This document shows, piece after piece, positions 1 through 8,602 of a DNA stretch of 50,353 bases. This stretch comes from Terriglobia bacterium. GTDB lineage: Bacteria > Acidobacteriota > Terriglobia > Bryobacterales > Bryobacteraceae. Position 1 is the stretch's first letter; each line of letters starts with the position of its first letter. Location: assembly GCA_010084195.1 (NCBI GenBank), contig RGPS01000016.1:1-50353 (forward strand), written 5' to 3'. The notes beneath the pieces are model-generated. The model saw only the letters and a list, made by a program, of their open reading frames with translations. It searched no databases and was not told where the DNA came from. The position numbers were made by a program, and so were the translations under genes.

Positions 1-81
1 CTGGCGGCGAGTGGAAAAGTCGGGAAACCGGTCTGGGGTTTTCCACTTTTCCATCCGCGGGCAGCGAGGGCGGTGGGAATG

Positions 82-112
82 TGGAACTCCCGCTGCTTTT
101 GCGGGAGTTCCA
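82..112. repeat. perfect 12-bp inverted repeat (hairpin)
   Basis: TGGAACTCCCGC (82-93) and GCGGGAGTTCCA (101-112) are exact reverse complements around the 7-nt loop TGCTTTT. It lies in the open 3' tail of the transposase frame. GTGGAAAAGT (11-20) and ACTTTTCCA just downstream form a second, looser inverted pair. This looks like a short interspersed stem-loop element or the end of a mobile element rather than coding sequence. Its family is unknown to me. Confidence 0.55.
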
Positions 113-1060
113 AGTGGCGGTGGAAAGCCCACACTTACGGTTGCGAATCCACAGGGCCGGTGAAAATTCAGATACGGGTTCAGTTGCGCTGTGTAGAATT
201 TCTGTAGTGCTTCGGCGTGTTCCCCGGGGATCTGGCCGTACCCTATAAGGTTGCGAATCACGGCTCCATTCTTCCCTTCTACCAGGGCATTGTCCTGGCA
301 TTTGCCTGCCCTGCTCTTTGTGAACTCCGCATGCAGCTTTTCCAATAGCCTGGCTACCGTCCGGTTGACGAACTCCGAGCCGTTGTCGGAGTGAAACCCC
401 AGTAGCGGAAACGGAAACTGGTGGAGCATTGCCTCCAAGACCGGCATCAAAAACGCCTCGCTGATTCTGCTGACGCAACCGATCACTTCCCATTGGGTAA
501 CGGTGTCCACTGCGTTGATGTGATAGACACCCTTGGCACCGTCCCAATCCCCCTTATGCACAGTGTCCACGCGCAGAAAGCCCGGCCTTCCCTGCGGGTC
601 CGGCTTTCGCCGTTCGCCGATTGACACAGCCGTTGGCCGGGTTGCGTCGAACGCCGCCGCCTGTCTGCGATATTCCTTGCCGTTCCTCAGGTTGTACAGA
701 TGTGCCACCGAGATTTCGGCCAGCCGTGCATACTCCGTTTGCCCGAACGGGCCGTGCGCCCGCTCCACGTCCGCCAACAGCGCGATATCGGCACCCGTAT
801 ATCGAACGGCAAAGCCATTTCTCGTATACACTTCTGGCCGTACCTGACCAGAATCCAGATACTTCCGAATCAGGCGCGTCACCTGGGAGGTGCTCAGACC
901 GGTGATCTTCTCCACCAGCGCCCCGATCAGGCCTCGTTCCTTCTTCCCCAGACGGGCGAATTCCTGCGCCACAAGAAACCGCTCCACCCATCCGTACACC
1001 TCTTGCCGGCCGGTGCCTCCAAACTCGATCCCCGCGCTCGATCCCAGAAACTCCGGGATC

Positions 1061-1080
1061 TGTTCCTGACTGTTCCTGAC
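1061..1080. repeat. 10-bp tandem duplication that frameshifts the transposase
   Basis: TGTTCCTGAC occurs twice in direct succession (1061-1070 and 1071-1080). On the minus strand it falls in codons 2 to 8 of the transposase and shifts the frame by one base. With a single copy the start ATG at 1084 reads straight into the conserved body. Confidence 0.85.
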
Positions 1081-1199
1081 TCATTCCCTCGACGTTCCGC
1101 ATGTTCACTTGCATCCGGACGCAGTTCGCCTACCCTGCCTCCAGTTTCATGCTCATCTTGTATTGGACAACTCTCTGTGAGCTAATGATTCGCCAGCAC

Positions 1200-1207
1200 T
1201 ATACAAT
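1200..1207 (+). promoter_or_regulatory. candidate -10 element for the cytochrome c/PQQ operon
   Basis: TATACAAT is the best -10-like match in the 185 bp between the transposase start and the cytochrome gene, about 60 bp before the ATG at 1270. I see no convincing -35 hexamer at the right distance. The assignment is an inference from position and the hexamer only. Confidence 0.3.
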
Positions 1208-1269
1208 AGACGGGGGTACTGTTACTCAACTCTTGCCCCCCCTGAAGCATTCACTGGAGATTGAAATTG

Positions 1270-2136
1270 ATGCGTAAGTTTGCAAAGAAATGTGCCGTCG
1301 CTGCCTCGTTGCTGACGTTCACTGCAACGCTGTCGCTGGCACAGGCCCCGGTCGCCGGACCTGCCGGAAAACCGTCGCGGAAGGCCCCGACGGGAGGCGG
1401 CTTGCTCGCTCAGGCCGGCAAAGCCGACAAGCACATTGTTGATGCCGAAGCAGCCGACCGCGGTAAGAAGGCCTACATCCAGGAATGCATTACATGCCAT
1501 GGTCCGACGGCACGCGGCGGGCAGGGCGGAAGCGACCTGGTTCGCTCGCTGGTGGTGCTGCATGACCGCTACGGCAGCGAAATTGGACCTTTTCTGAAGA
1601 AGGGACATCGGACCGAAGGGTCCCCGGCAGCCCAGTTTAGCCAGGACAAGATTGAGGACCTTGCCGATTTCCTCCATCTCAAAGTCAACGACACCATGCG
1701 GACCTCTCCGCTGTTCCGCGCTCAAAACGTCCTGATTGGTGATGCAAAAGCAGGCCAGGCCTACTTCAACGGCGACGGCAAATGCAGCCAGTGCCACTCT
1801 TCAACAGGCAATCTGAAGGGCGTTGGAGGGAAGTACGAAGCGATCGACCTCCAGCAGCGTTTTCTGTTCCCCAAACCCGCGTTTGGCCGCGGCGGAAAAC
1901 CCACCGTTGTCACCGTGACCCCTGTTACCGGCGCTGCCGTCACTGGCAACCTGGTGCAGATTGATGACTTCAACGTATCTCTCCGCGATGCCGAGGGCGA
2001 GTATCGCGCCTGGTCCCGCATCCCCGGCCTGAAGGTAAAGATTGACGACCCCTACGCCGCCCACGGCGAACTGCTGGACCGGATCAGTGACAAGAATATG
2101 CACGATGTAACGGCTTACCTGGAGACCCTGAAATGA
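1270..2136 (+). CDS. secreted diheme cytochrome c, partner of the PQQ dehydrogenase
   Basis: A 288-residue exported protein with two c-type haem sites: C73-ITC-H77 and C172-SQC-H176. The N-terminus (MRKFAKKCAV then a hydrophobic run ending in AQA) is a Sec signal peptide, so the mature protein is periplasmic. I chose the ATG at 1270, which has GGAGA at 1256-1260; an in-frame TTG at 1261 is less likely. The stop overlaps the next start (ATGA at 2133), which couples it to the PQQ dehydrogenase. In such pairs the cytochrome takes electrons from reduced PQQ and passes them to the respiratory chain. That role is inferred from family and context. The stretch between the haem motifs and the last 100 residues show no motif I know. 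Confidence 0.8.
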   Translation: MRKFAKKCAVAASLLTFTATLSLAQAPVAGPAGKPSRKAPTGGGLLAQAGKADKHIVDAEAADRGKKAYIQECITCHGPTARGGQGGSDLVRSLVVLHDRYGSEIGPFLKKGHRTEGSPAAQFSQDKIEDLADFLHLKVNDTMRTSPLFRAQNVLIGDAKAGQAYFNGDGKCSQCHSSTGNLKGVGGKYEAIDLQQRFLFPKPAFGRGGKPTVVTVTPVTGAAVTGNLVQIDDFNVSLRDAEGEYRAWSRIPGLKVKIDDPYAAHGELLDRISDKNMHDVTAYLETLK

Positions 2137-3713
2137 AGCGCCTGAAACTGTTTGCGGCCTATGCCGCCACTACCGCCCTCGTTCTGGGACAAGGGGCGCT
2201 CGACCCGGCCAAACTCCTGAAGCAGCCCACCGATTCCTGGCCCACCTACAACGGCGACCACACCGGCCAGCGCTTCAGCCCTCTGAAGAAGATCAATTCC
2301 ACCAACGTCCAGAATCTGAGCCTCGGTTTCATCTATCGCATCAACGCACCAGGTGCCACCGCCACGGTCTTCAAGGGCACTCCGATAGTGGTCAACGGCG
2401 TCATGTATGTGACGATTCCGGATCACGTCTGGGCTCTCGACGCGCGCACGGGCCGCGAGATCTGGCACCATGTTCACCAGTCCAAAGGGGGCATCCACCT
2501 GGGAAACCGAGGTGTTGGTGTCTATGGCAACTGGCTTTACTTCGAAACTCCTGACTGCATGCTCGTCTCCCTGAATCTGAAAGACGGCAAGGAACGCTGG
2601 GCGAAGTCGATCTGTGACCTGGACCAGATGTACTACGCCTCTGTGGCGCCGGTCGTGGTGAAGAACCACGTCCTGGTCGGCGTTTCCGGTGACGATCTCG
2701 ATATTCCCGGCTATTTCGAATCCAGAGACCCCGAGACCGGTGAACTGCAGTGGCATTGGTCAGTGGTTCCGAAAAAAGGTGAACCCGGCTTTGAAACCTG
2801 GCCCAACGAGGACGCTGCGGCCCACGGTGGCGGTATGACCTGGGGTGCCACCACTTACGATCCCGAACTCAACCAGATCTATCTGGGTACCGGCAATCCC
2901 CAGCCCGTAATCGCGGGCAAAGGGCGCCAGGGGGATAACCTCTACACCGCGTCCATCGTGGCCCTCAATCCCGATACCGGCAAGCTGATCTGGTACTTTC
3001 AACCCTCCCCGCACGATACTCACGACTGGGATAACAATCAGGTCCCGGTTCTTTACGACGGAGTCATCGGTGGACAGAAGAAGAAACTGCTCTCTGTAGC
3101 GTGCCGGAACGGCTGGTTCTTCACGCTGGACCGGGCAACCGGAAAGGCCATTGTTTCAAAGGATTACGTGAAAACGAACTGGGCGAAGGGCATTGACAGT
3201 CGCGGGCAACCGATTCCGAATCCCGACAAAGAACCCCAGTTTGCCGGAGCCCTGGTATCACCCAATCAGGGTGGTGCCGCCAACTGGCCCCCTCCCTCCT
3301 TCAGTCCCGACACAGGGCTCTTCTACGTGAATGCGGCCCGCGCTTTCAGCGTCTGGTATCTCTATGACACCGATGACAAGCCAGAAGGCTGGGGCGGAAC
3401 AGACCGAGGCGGCTGGTCCGAAGCTCTGCTCCAGGCCATTGACTACAAGACCGGGGCGATCAAATGGAGCCACAAATGGGAGGGCAGCGGTGGGCGTTCC
3501 GGCCTGATGAGCACCGCAGGGAATCTTCTGTTCGGCGGCGATACTTCGGGCAACTTCGTGGCCCTGAATGCCAGTACTGGTGAGCCGCTCTGGCATGCCA
3601 ACGTGGCGTCTTCGGTGGCTAACGCCCCTATCAGCTACGAACTGGATGGCAAGCAGTACGTGGTCGTCGGGGCCGGAGATACGCTGTTCGGTTTCGTCAT
3701 GAATGGAAAGTAA
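2133..3713 (+). CDS. PQQ-dependent alcohol/sugar dehydrogenase (quinoprotein)
   Basis: A 526-residue exported quinoprotein dehydrogenase of the methanol/alcohol dehydrogenase type. It has a short signal peptide, then repeated beta-propeller blades with the tryptophan-docking pattern (VWALDARTGREIWHH, SIVALNPDTGKLIWYF, ALNASTGEPLWH). The catalytic-Asp region reads SPHDTHDWD, comparable to PHDxWD in methanol dehydrogenase. The vicinal Cys-Cys pair of many members is not visible, and the protein is shorter than most (usually 550-600). No cytochrome domain is fused; the upstream diheme gene supplies it. The ATG overlaps the cytochrome stop by four bases and GGAG lies at 2121-2124. The substrate cannot be read from sequence; an alcohol or aldose oxidised in the periplasm is most likely. 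Confidence 0.85.
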   Translation: MKRLKLFAAYAATTALVLGQGALDPAKLLKQPTDSWPTYNGDHTGQRFSPLKKINSTNVQNLSLGFIYRINAPGATATVFKGTPIVVNGVMYVTIPDHVWALDARTGREIWHHVHQSKGGIHLGNRGVGVYGNWLYFETPDCMLVSLNLKDGKERWAKSICDLDQMYYASVAPVVVKNHVLVGVSGDDLDIPGYFESRDPETGELQWHWSVVPKKGEPGFETWPNEDAAAHGGGMTWGATTYDPELNQIYLGTGNPQPVIAGKGRQGDNLYTASIVALNPDTGKLIWYFQPSPHDTHDWDNNQVPVLYDGVIGGQKKKLLSVACRNGWFFTLDRATGKAIVSKDYVKTNWAKGIDSRGQPIPNPDKEPQFAGALVSPNQGGAANWPPPSFSPDTGLFYVNAARAFSVWYLYDTDDKPEGWGGTDRGGWSEALLQAIDYKTGAIKWSHKWEGSGGRSGLMSTAGNLLFGGDTSGNFVALNASTGEPLWHANVASSVANAPISYELDGKQYVVVGAGDTLFGFVMNGK

Positions 3714-3717
3714 CGGG

Positions 3718-4572
3718 ATGACCAGACGAGATCTCCTGGGGGGCCTGGCTGTTGCTGCAACGTCAGCGATGGCGCAGGCCCCGGCAGTTCCGGTTCACCG
3801 AACCGGGCGGATGAAACAGGGCGTCACCCGAGGGGTGTTCGGGCGGAACATGCCCTTCGAGGACCAGTGCCGTGAAGCTGCGCGACTGGGCTGTAAGGGC
3901 TTCGACCTGATCGGCCCCGGCGATTGGCCCATGCTGAAGAAGTATGGCCTGACTCCCTCCATGTACCCTCCAGGCCCCGGCGGCACCATTCCGGAAGCCC
4001 TGAATCGCAAAGAGAATCACGAACGGCTGGTCACGTCTCTGCTCGCAGCCATTGATGAGGCCGCAGCTAACGGCGTGCCCAACATCATCACGTTCTCCGG
4101 CAATCGAAAGACCACGGACGACCGCGAAGGTGCCGACAACTGCGTGGCTGCTTTGAACCGCGTCAAGGCCAAAGCTGAGGACAAGGGCGTCACCATCTGC
4201 ATGGAGTACCTCAACAGCAAGGTGAACCATAAGGACTACATGTTTGACCACATCACCTGGGGTGTGGATGTCATGAAGCGGGTCAATTCTCCCCGAGTCA
4301 AGATCCTGTTCGACATTTATCATGTCCAGATCATGGACGGGGACATCGTGCGGAACATTCGCGACAACTTCCAGTGGATCGGGCATTTTCACACAGGTGG
4401 AAACCCTGGAAGGCACGATATTGACGAATCCCAGGAACTGAACTATCGCTTCATCGCCAAAGCGATTGCGGATCTGGGCTTCACGGGCTACCTGACGCAC
4501 GAGTACTCTCCCGATCAGGGCCATGACCCGGTCGCGACTCTGGACAAAGCCATGGGGATCGTCGACGTATAA
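3718..4572 (+). CDS. Tat-exported hydroxypyruvate-isomerase-like TIM-barrel protein
   Basis: A xylose-isomerase-like (AP endonuclease 2 family) TIM barrel closest to hydroxypyruvate isomerases. Family features are GCKGFDLIGPGDW near the start, CMEYLNSKVNH, ILFDIYHVQIMDGD, IGHFHTGGNPGRHDI and YLTHEYSP; the Glu, Asp, His and Glu residues in these match the metal-binding positions of the barrel. The start at 3718 gives MTRRDLLGG followed by a hydrophobic segment ending in AMAQA, a classical twin-arginine signal. An in-frame ATG at 3703 lies inside the dehydrogenase gene and would only add five residues. Export next to a PQQ dehydrogenase suggests work on periplasmic sugars. The exact reaction is unknown; many secreted members are annotated only as sugar phosphate isomerase/epimerase. 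Confidence 0.75.
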   Translation: MTRRDLLGGLAVAATSAMAQAPAVPVHRTGRMKQGVTRGVFGRNMPFEDQCREAARLGCKGFDLIGPGDWPMLKKYGLTPSMYPPGPGGTIPEALNRKENHERLVTSLLAAIDEAAANGVPNIITFSGNRKTTDDREGADNCVAALNRVKAKAEDKGVTICMEYLNSKVNHKDYMFDHITWGVDVMKRVNSPRVKILFDIYHVQIMDGDIVRNIRDNFQWIGHFHTGGNPGRHDIDESQELNYRFIAKAIADLGFTGYLTHEYSPDQGHDPVATLDKAMGIVDV

Positions 4573-5529
4573 ATGTCAGGCTTAGAAAGCAGGAAAGTAC
4601 TGGTCTCGGGAGCGGCAGGGTTTCTGGGTTCCCACATGTGCGACAAGCTCCTCGTGGAAGGGGCCGAGGTAATTGCCCTCGACAATTTCATAACCGGGCA
4701 CGCGAGGAACCTGGCTCATCTGGAAGGCAAACCGGGCTTCCTGTTGATCGAACACGACATAACGAAGCCAATCGACGTTGGTCCGGTGGACTTTGTCATC
4801 AACATGGCCTCCCCGGCCAGCCCGAAAGATTACCTGGAGTTCCCCATCGAGACCCTCGACGTGGGTTCGCTGGGGACTCGCAACATGCTGGAAATTGCGG
4901 CGAAATATGACGCAAAGTTCCTCACAACCTCAACTTCCGAGTGCTATGGCGATCCGCAGGTGCACCCCCAGGTAGAGACTTATTGGGGGAACGTCAATCC
5001 GGTGGGCCCCCGCTCCTGCTATGACGAAAGTAAACGCTTCTCCGAGGCCATCACCATGGCCTACCACCGGTCGCGTGGGGTCAAGACCAGCATCGCCCGC
5101 ATTTTCAATACTTACGGGCCCAGGATGAAACTAAACGACGGGCGCGTGGTACCGGCCTTTGTGGATCAGGCCCTGCGTGGTATCCCCATCACGCTGTTTG
5201 GCGATGGTTCGCAGACTCGCAGCTTCTGCTACGTCAGCGATCTCATCGACGGGTTGTACCGCCTGCTGCTGTCTACCGAGGTCTATCCGGTAAACGTCGG
5301 CAACCCGAATGAGATTACAATCCGGGAGTTCGCCGAAGTCATCACGCGCCTGACGAATACAGCGGGTACCGTGGTTTATCAACCACTTCCGGAAGACGAC
5401 CCGAAGCAGCGTAAGCCCGATATCACCAAGGCAAGAACCCTCCTTGGCTGGGAGCCAAAAGTCGATTTGCATACTGGGCTTCTCGAAACAATTCAGTACT
5501 TCCAGGCCTTAGCGAACGCAACATCTTGA
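4573..5529 (+). CDS. UDP-glucuronate decarboxylase (UDP-xylose synthase) type SDR
   Basis: A 318-residue extended short-chain dehydrogenase. The NAD-binding motif GAAGFLG is at 13-19, the catalytic Ser/Thr region [11 protein letters not shown] around 118-128, and Tyr150/Lys154 in RSCYDESKR, followed by [11 protein letters not shown], the typical UXS signature. The enzyme oxidises and decarboxylates UDP-glucuronate to UDP-xylose in the cytoplasm, feeding cell-surface glycans. dTDP-glucose dehydratase-like paralogues are the main alternative, but the GPRSCYDE and NTYGPRM context favours UXS. The ATG follows the stop of the preceding gene without a spacer, so it is probably co-transcribed with the cytochrome/PQQ group even though its product is cytoplasmic. 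Confidence 0.85.
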   Translation: MSGLESRKVLVSGAAGFLGSHMCDKLLVEGAEVIALDNFITGHARNLAHLEGKPGFLLIEHDITKPIDVGPVDFVINMASPASPKDYLEFPIETLDVGSLGTRNMLEIAAKYDAKFLTTSTSECYGDPQVHPQVETYWGNVNPVGPRSCYDESKRFSEAITMAYHRSRGVKTSIARIFNTYGPRMKLNDGRVVPAFVDQALRGIPITLFGDGSQTRSFCYVSDLIDGLYRLLLSTEVYPVNVGNPNEITIREFAEVITRLTNTAGTVVYQPLPEDDPKQRKPDITKARTLLGWEPKVDLHTGLLETIQYFQALANATS

Positions 5530-5566
5530 ACCTTCATTGCGGTCGTGTCACAATGAAATTCCCCCT

Positions 5567-6088
5567 TTGGAAACCTTAAAAACTCTGATCCGCGAAGTGC
5601 CGGACTTTCCGAAACCCGGCATTCTTTTCTACGACATTACCACCCTGCTGAAGGACGCTGCCGGGTTTAAGTCGACTATTGACGCTTTTTCGTCCCACTA
5701 CCAGGACGTTGGTGTGGACGTTGTTCTCGGAATAGAAGCCCGTGGCTTCATTTTTGCGCCCGCGCTCGCCTACTCTCTGGGAGCAGGATTCGTCCCCGTC
5801 CGGAAGCCCAAAAAGCTCCCTGCCGAGACGGCTCGAATCTCTTACGACCTCGAATACGGCAGCGACACGCTGGAGATCCACAAGGATGCCATCAGCCCTG
5901 GCACCCGCGTCCTGATCGTTGACGATTTGCTGGCGACCGGGGGCACAGCCGGAGCCGTTACCAAACTGGTGGAGCAACTGGGCGGCACAGTCATTGGCGT
6001 TGGCTTCATGGTGGAACTAACGTTCCTAAATGGCCGTGACAAGCTGGCAGGCTACGACATCTTCTCTTTGCTGCAATACGACAAATGA
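5567..6088 (+). CDS. apt: adenine phosphoribosyltransferase
   Basis: Converts adenine and PRPP to AMP (purine salvage). The sequence is full length: [41 protein letters not shown] and the PRPP-binding loop [13 protein letters not shown]. With TTG 5567 the protein has 173 residues and begins like known Apt proteins ([14 protein letters not shown]). An upstream in-frame TTG at 5537 would add ten unconserved residues. No Shine-Dalgarno is visible; TTGAAC (5526-5531) and CACAAT (5549-5554), 17 bp apart, could be a promoter giving a very short leader. The next gene (ispE) starts in an ATGA overlap at 6085, and prs follows, so PRPP supply and PRPP use sit together. Confidence 0.9.
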   Translation: METLKTLIREVPDFPKPGILFYDITTLLKDAAGFKSTIDAFSSHYQDVGVDVVLGIEARGFIFAPALAYSLGAGFVPVRKPKKLPAETARISYDLEYGSDTLEIHKDAISPGTRVLIVDDLLATGGTAGAVTKLVEQLGGTVIGVGFMVELTFLNGRDKLAGYDIFSLLQYDK

Positions 6089-6926
6089 CGCGCACCGCCA
6101 GCCTGCAGGCTTTTGCCAAACTAAACCTCGGGCTGCGGGTTCTGGCCAAACGGGCCGATGGCTACCATGAATTGAGGACTGTCTTCCAGACCATATCGCT
6201 GGCGGACAAGCTCGGTGTTGAGTATACGAGTTCGCGGAAAACTGAAGTGACAATTGATGGCACGCCTCATATTCCGGACAATCTGGTGGATCGTGCCTGC
6301 CGTATTCTGCTGGACGAATTGAGGATCACGGCGAGGGTGCGTTTCACGCTCAGCAAAGTGATTCCGGCCGGCGCGGGGCTGGGCGGTGGAAGTTCCGACG
6401 CTGCTGCCGTCCTGTTGAGCCTGCCGGTGCTGGCTGGTAAGCGCGTCCCGATGGCGGTTCTCAGTAATCTTGCGGCCCGGCTCGGCAGCGATGTCCCGTA
6501 CTTCCTGCACGGCGGCACGGCCCTGGGGCTGGGTCGTGGAGAAGAGCTATACCCGCTTCCGGAAGCGAAGGCGTCCAGCCCAAGCTGGATAGTTTCCAGC
6601 AGCAGGCATGGCAGGGCGAAGTGCTTCCGCCCGTGAACGATTTTGAAAGCGTGATCTTCGCCCGACACCCGGAACTGGGCAGAATTCGGAAGCGGCTGCT
6701 TGGCCTAGGCGCAAAATATGCAGCGATGACCGGAAGTGGGTCCGCTATCTTCGGTGTTTTTAACAACGCAGAGACAATTCTTCAAGCCCGGCAGGCCCTG
6801 TCCGGGGAGCACTCTTTTGCCGTCTCATTTCTTAGTCGTACCCGCTACCAGTCGTTATGGCGGCGGTCTCTAAAACCTCACTTGAAAGGTGCCGAATGGC
6901 CACCATTAAGCCTGTACGCACGATGA
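6085..6926 (+). pseudogene. ispE: 4-diphosphocytidyl-2-C-methyl-D-erythritol kinase (ispE), internal loss and frameshift
   Basis: Frame 1 from ATG 6085 gives the N-terminal GHMP kinase half: AKLNLGLRVLAKRADGYHEL, the ATP loop GAGLGGGSSDAA at about 96-107, LGSDVPYFLHGG and GRGEELYPLPEAK. It then runs into unrelated residues and stops at 6636. A second frame, open from well before 6573, carries the C-terminal half: VQPKLDSFQQQAWQGEVLPP, NDFESVIF, the third motif MTGSGSAIFG, and ends at 6926. About 20 residues between the two (the strand matching VAHPGVSIPTP in E. coli IspE) are missing. The lesion at about 6565-6600 is therefore a short out-of-frame loss, not just one base. IspE is essential where the MEP pathway is the only isoprenoid route, so this is either an assembly error or a real loss covered by another copy. 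The ATG overlaps the apt stop. Confidence 0.8.
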
Positions 6927-7867
6927 ACCCGGATCGAATCAAGGTCTTCACCGGCAGCGCCAACCAGCCTCTCACCGAAGCTGTTTGCCGGGAGTTGGGA
7001 ATCCCTCTTGGCGAGCTGAAGCTGCGGAAATTCTCCGATGGCGAAATCAACTGCCAGATTCTGGAGAACGTGCGTGGTGCGGACTGCTTCGTCGTGCAGC
7101 CTACCTGTTCTCCCGTGGAATTCCATCTGATGGAAGTCCTCTGCCTGATGGACGCGCTGAAGCGGTCATCAGCCCAGCGAATCACCGCCGTGCTCCCCTA
7201 CTACGGCTACGGACGCCAGGACCGCAAGGACAAGCCCCGTGTGCCGATTTCCGCCAAACTGGTCGCGTCCCTGCTGGAAACCGCTGGTGCGGATCGAATT
7301 ATGGCTCTCGACCTGCACGCCGCGCAGATTCAGGGTTTCTTCGATGTCCCGGTAGACCACCTTTTCTTCCGTCCGGTGATGATCGACTTCCTGAAGCAAC
7401 GGATTGTCCCCGACCTGATGGTTGTTTCCCCGGACGCCGGCGGCGTGGAGCGCGCGCGTTCCGTGGCCAAACGCCTCAACGCCCGGCTTGCCATTATCGA
7501 CAAGCGTCGTGAAGAAGCCAACGTCGCCGAAGTTATGAATGTAATTGGCAACGTTGTGGGCAAGAACTGCTTGATTGTAGACGACTTAATCGATACGGCC
7601 GGAACTCTGGTGAAGGGTGCTGACGCCCTGATGAAGCACGGTGCCGCTTCCGTTACCGCCTGCGCCACGCACGCCGTTCTCTCGGGACCCGCCGTGCAGC
7701 GAATTCAGGAATCCTGCATCACGGAGGTCATCGTCTCCGATTCGATTCCACTTACCGCAGAAGCTGCCGCCTGTGGCAAGATTCGGCAGCTATCCGTTGC
7801 CGGTCTGCTCGCCCGCGCCATTCAGTCGATCCACGAAGAAACCTCCGTCAGCATGCTGTTTGAGTAA
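6896..7867 (+). CDS. prs: ribose-phosphate pyrophosphokinase (PRPP synthase)
   Basis: Makes PRPP from ribose 5-phosphate and ATP. It is complete and typical: KVFTGSANQPL, KFSDGEINCQI, PYYGYGRQDRKDKPR, the HAAQIQGFFDVPVDHL region, the catalytic loop DKRREEANVAEVMN and the PRPP loop LIVDDLIDTAGT. The ATG at 6896 has GAAAGG seven bases before it and gives 323 residues; 6923 would give the usual core length and 6857 adds a tail that lies within ispE. It overlaps the end of the broken ispE by 31 bases. The last codons (TSVSMLFE) lie inside an imperfect duplication described separately. Confidence 0.93.
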   Translation: MATIKPVRTMNPDRIKVFTGSANQPLTEAVCRELGIPLGELKLRKFSDGEINCQILENVRGADCFVVQPTCSPVEFHLMEVLCLMDALKRSSAQRITAVLPYYGYGRQDRKDKPRVPISAKLVASLLETAGADRIMALDLHAAQIQGFFDVPVDHLFFRPVMIDFLKQRIVPDLMVVSPDAGGVERARSVAKRLNARLAIIDKRREEANVAEVMNVIGNVVGKNCLIVDDLIDTAGTLVKGADALMKHGAASVTACATHAVLSGPAVQRIQESCITEVIVSDSIPLTAEAAACGKIRQLSVAGLLARAIQSIHEETSVSMLFE

Positions 7868-8056
7868 TTCGGCCCAGCACTTGAGCCACTGAGTTATGGA
7901 TCGGCTGCACGCCCGAGACCACGTCGCGGATTCGCCGACGGGGCGTGTCAGAGCTCATCAGCGGCTCTGGCGAACAAACCTCCGTCAGCTTGTTCGGGTA
8001 ATTCGGGCCAGAACCTGGTCCACGGAGTTATTGATAGGCTGCACACCCGAGACCAC
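7842..8056. repeat. decayed tandem duplication of the prs / uridine kinase 3' junction
   Basis: 7842-7922 and 7979-8056 align over about 80 bases at roughly 80 % identity by eye; each begins CCTCCGTCAG and ends CCCGAGACCAC. Copy A holds the last codons of the living prs followed by a dead antisense tail of the uridine kinase. Copy B holds the living uridine-kinase tail preceded by a dead prs tail, which still reads EQTSVSLFG-stop at 7975-8001. Bases 7917-7950 also match the uridine-kinase region near 8160-8190, so copy A has lost an internal piece. The 117 bp between the two genes is thus a remnant of two converging genes. Confidence 0.75.
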
Positions 8057-8602
8057 CAGGTCCGCATGTTGTTCCGTCGGCCAGACGTACATCCTGGCTC
8101 CGGGTCGCACCGTTCGCTCGTATTGCTCCATCACAGACTGTTCGGTTCGTCCCCGCTCCACCACGTCGCGGCATCGCCGACGGTCGTAGCAGATTTCATC
8201 GGGGGTGCTGACGTAAATGCTCACACCCAGCACACTGCGGACGCCTGCGTCGTGCAGAGCAAAGATCCCCTCCACAATCAGGTACGGAACCGGTTCCAGC
8301 CGAGCCGTCACCGGCTCGCGGGAGTGTGTGGCGAAGGAATAGCTTGGCACCTCGACTCCCCTGCCCTGGGCCAACTCTGTCAGATGCTCGTTGATCAGAG
8401 CCCAATCCAGCATCTCTGGCACATCAAAATTACAGGCGTCGCGCTCCGCCTTCGGCAAGTGGTCCAGACTCCGATAGTACGAATCCAGGTTCAGCACCAC
8501 GGATCCCGGCAACCGCTGCGCCACCTGAACGGCCAGTTCTGTTTTGCCGGAACCGGACGGTCCGGCGATTCCAATGAAACGGGGCTTTACGGTTTCGCGC
8601 AT
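7985..8602 (-). CDS. udk: uridine kinase-like P-loop kinase
   Basis: A P-loop phosphotransferase of the uridine kinase/phosphoribulokinase family. It has the Walker A loop GPSGSGKT at 14-21, LNLDSYYRSLDHLP for nucleoside binding, NFDVPEMLDW, LIVEGIFALHD and YDRRRCRDVVERGRT. The family converts uridine or cytidine to UMP or CMP. The start ATG at 8602 gives 205 residues and lies 16 bases inside the end of the tannase gene. A longer reading from 8662 would add 20 residues with no conservation and is rejected. It converges on prs, the other nucleotide gene. Its 3' end is part of the duplicated junction, but the frame is intact to the TGA at 7985. Confidence 0.85.
   Translation of the reverse strand: MRETVKPRFIGIAGPSGSGKTELAVQVAQRLPGSVVLNLDSYYRSLDHLPKAERDACNFDVPEMLDWALINEHLTELAQGRGVEVPSYSFATHSREPVTARLEPVPYLIVEGIFALHDAGVRSVLGVSIYVSTPDEICYDRRRCRDVVERGRTEQSVMEQYERTVRPGARMYVWPTEQHADLVVSGVQPINNSVDQVLARITRTS

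Larger units (their letters stand above)
1..1084 (-). pseudogene. integrase-type (rve) transposase, frameshifted and cut by the window edge
   Basis: Read on the minus strand from about 1059 downwards, one frame stays open to the window edge and encodes a DDE/rve integrase: an N-terminal helical part (GLSTSQVTRLIRKY), an IGERRKPDPQGRPGFLRVDTV linker, a core with GVYHINAVD, HSDNGSEF (catalytic Asp) and ALVEGKNG (catalytic Glu), then NFHRPCGF. I know this family from stand-alone transposases common in Acidobacteria. The likely start ATG at 1084 (MSQEQ) is out of frame with the body because the 10 bases at 1061-1070 are repeated at 1071-1080. Removing one copy restores MSQEQIPEF. Other possible starts at 1099 and 1114 share the broken frame. 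The tail after NFHRPCGF (about 1-130) holds a hairpin repeat and does not resemble the family, so the 3' end may also be disrupted. Terminal inverted repeats were not identified. Confidence 0.8.

Noticed and set aside
554-1114. Open frame of 186 codons on the minus strand, starting in front of the transposase
   Set aside because: Only its first few residues belong to the transposase start; the rest is the out-of-frame reading of the integrase body after the 10-bp duplication, rich in Gly/Arg and with no domain.
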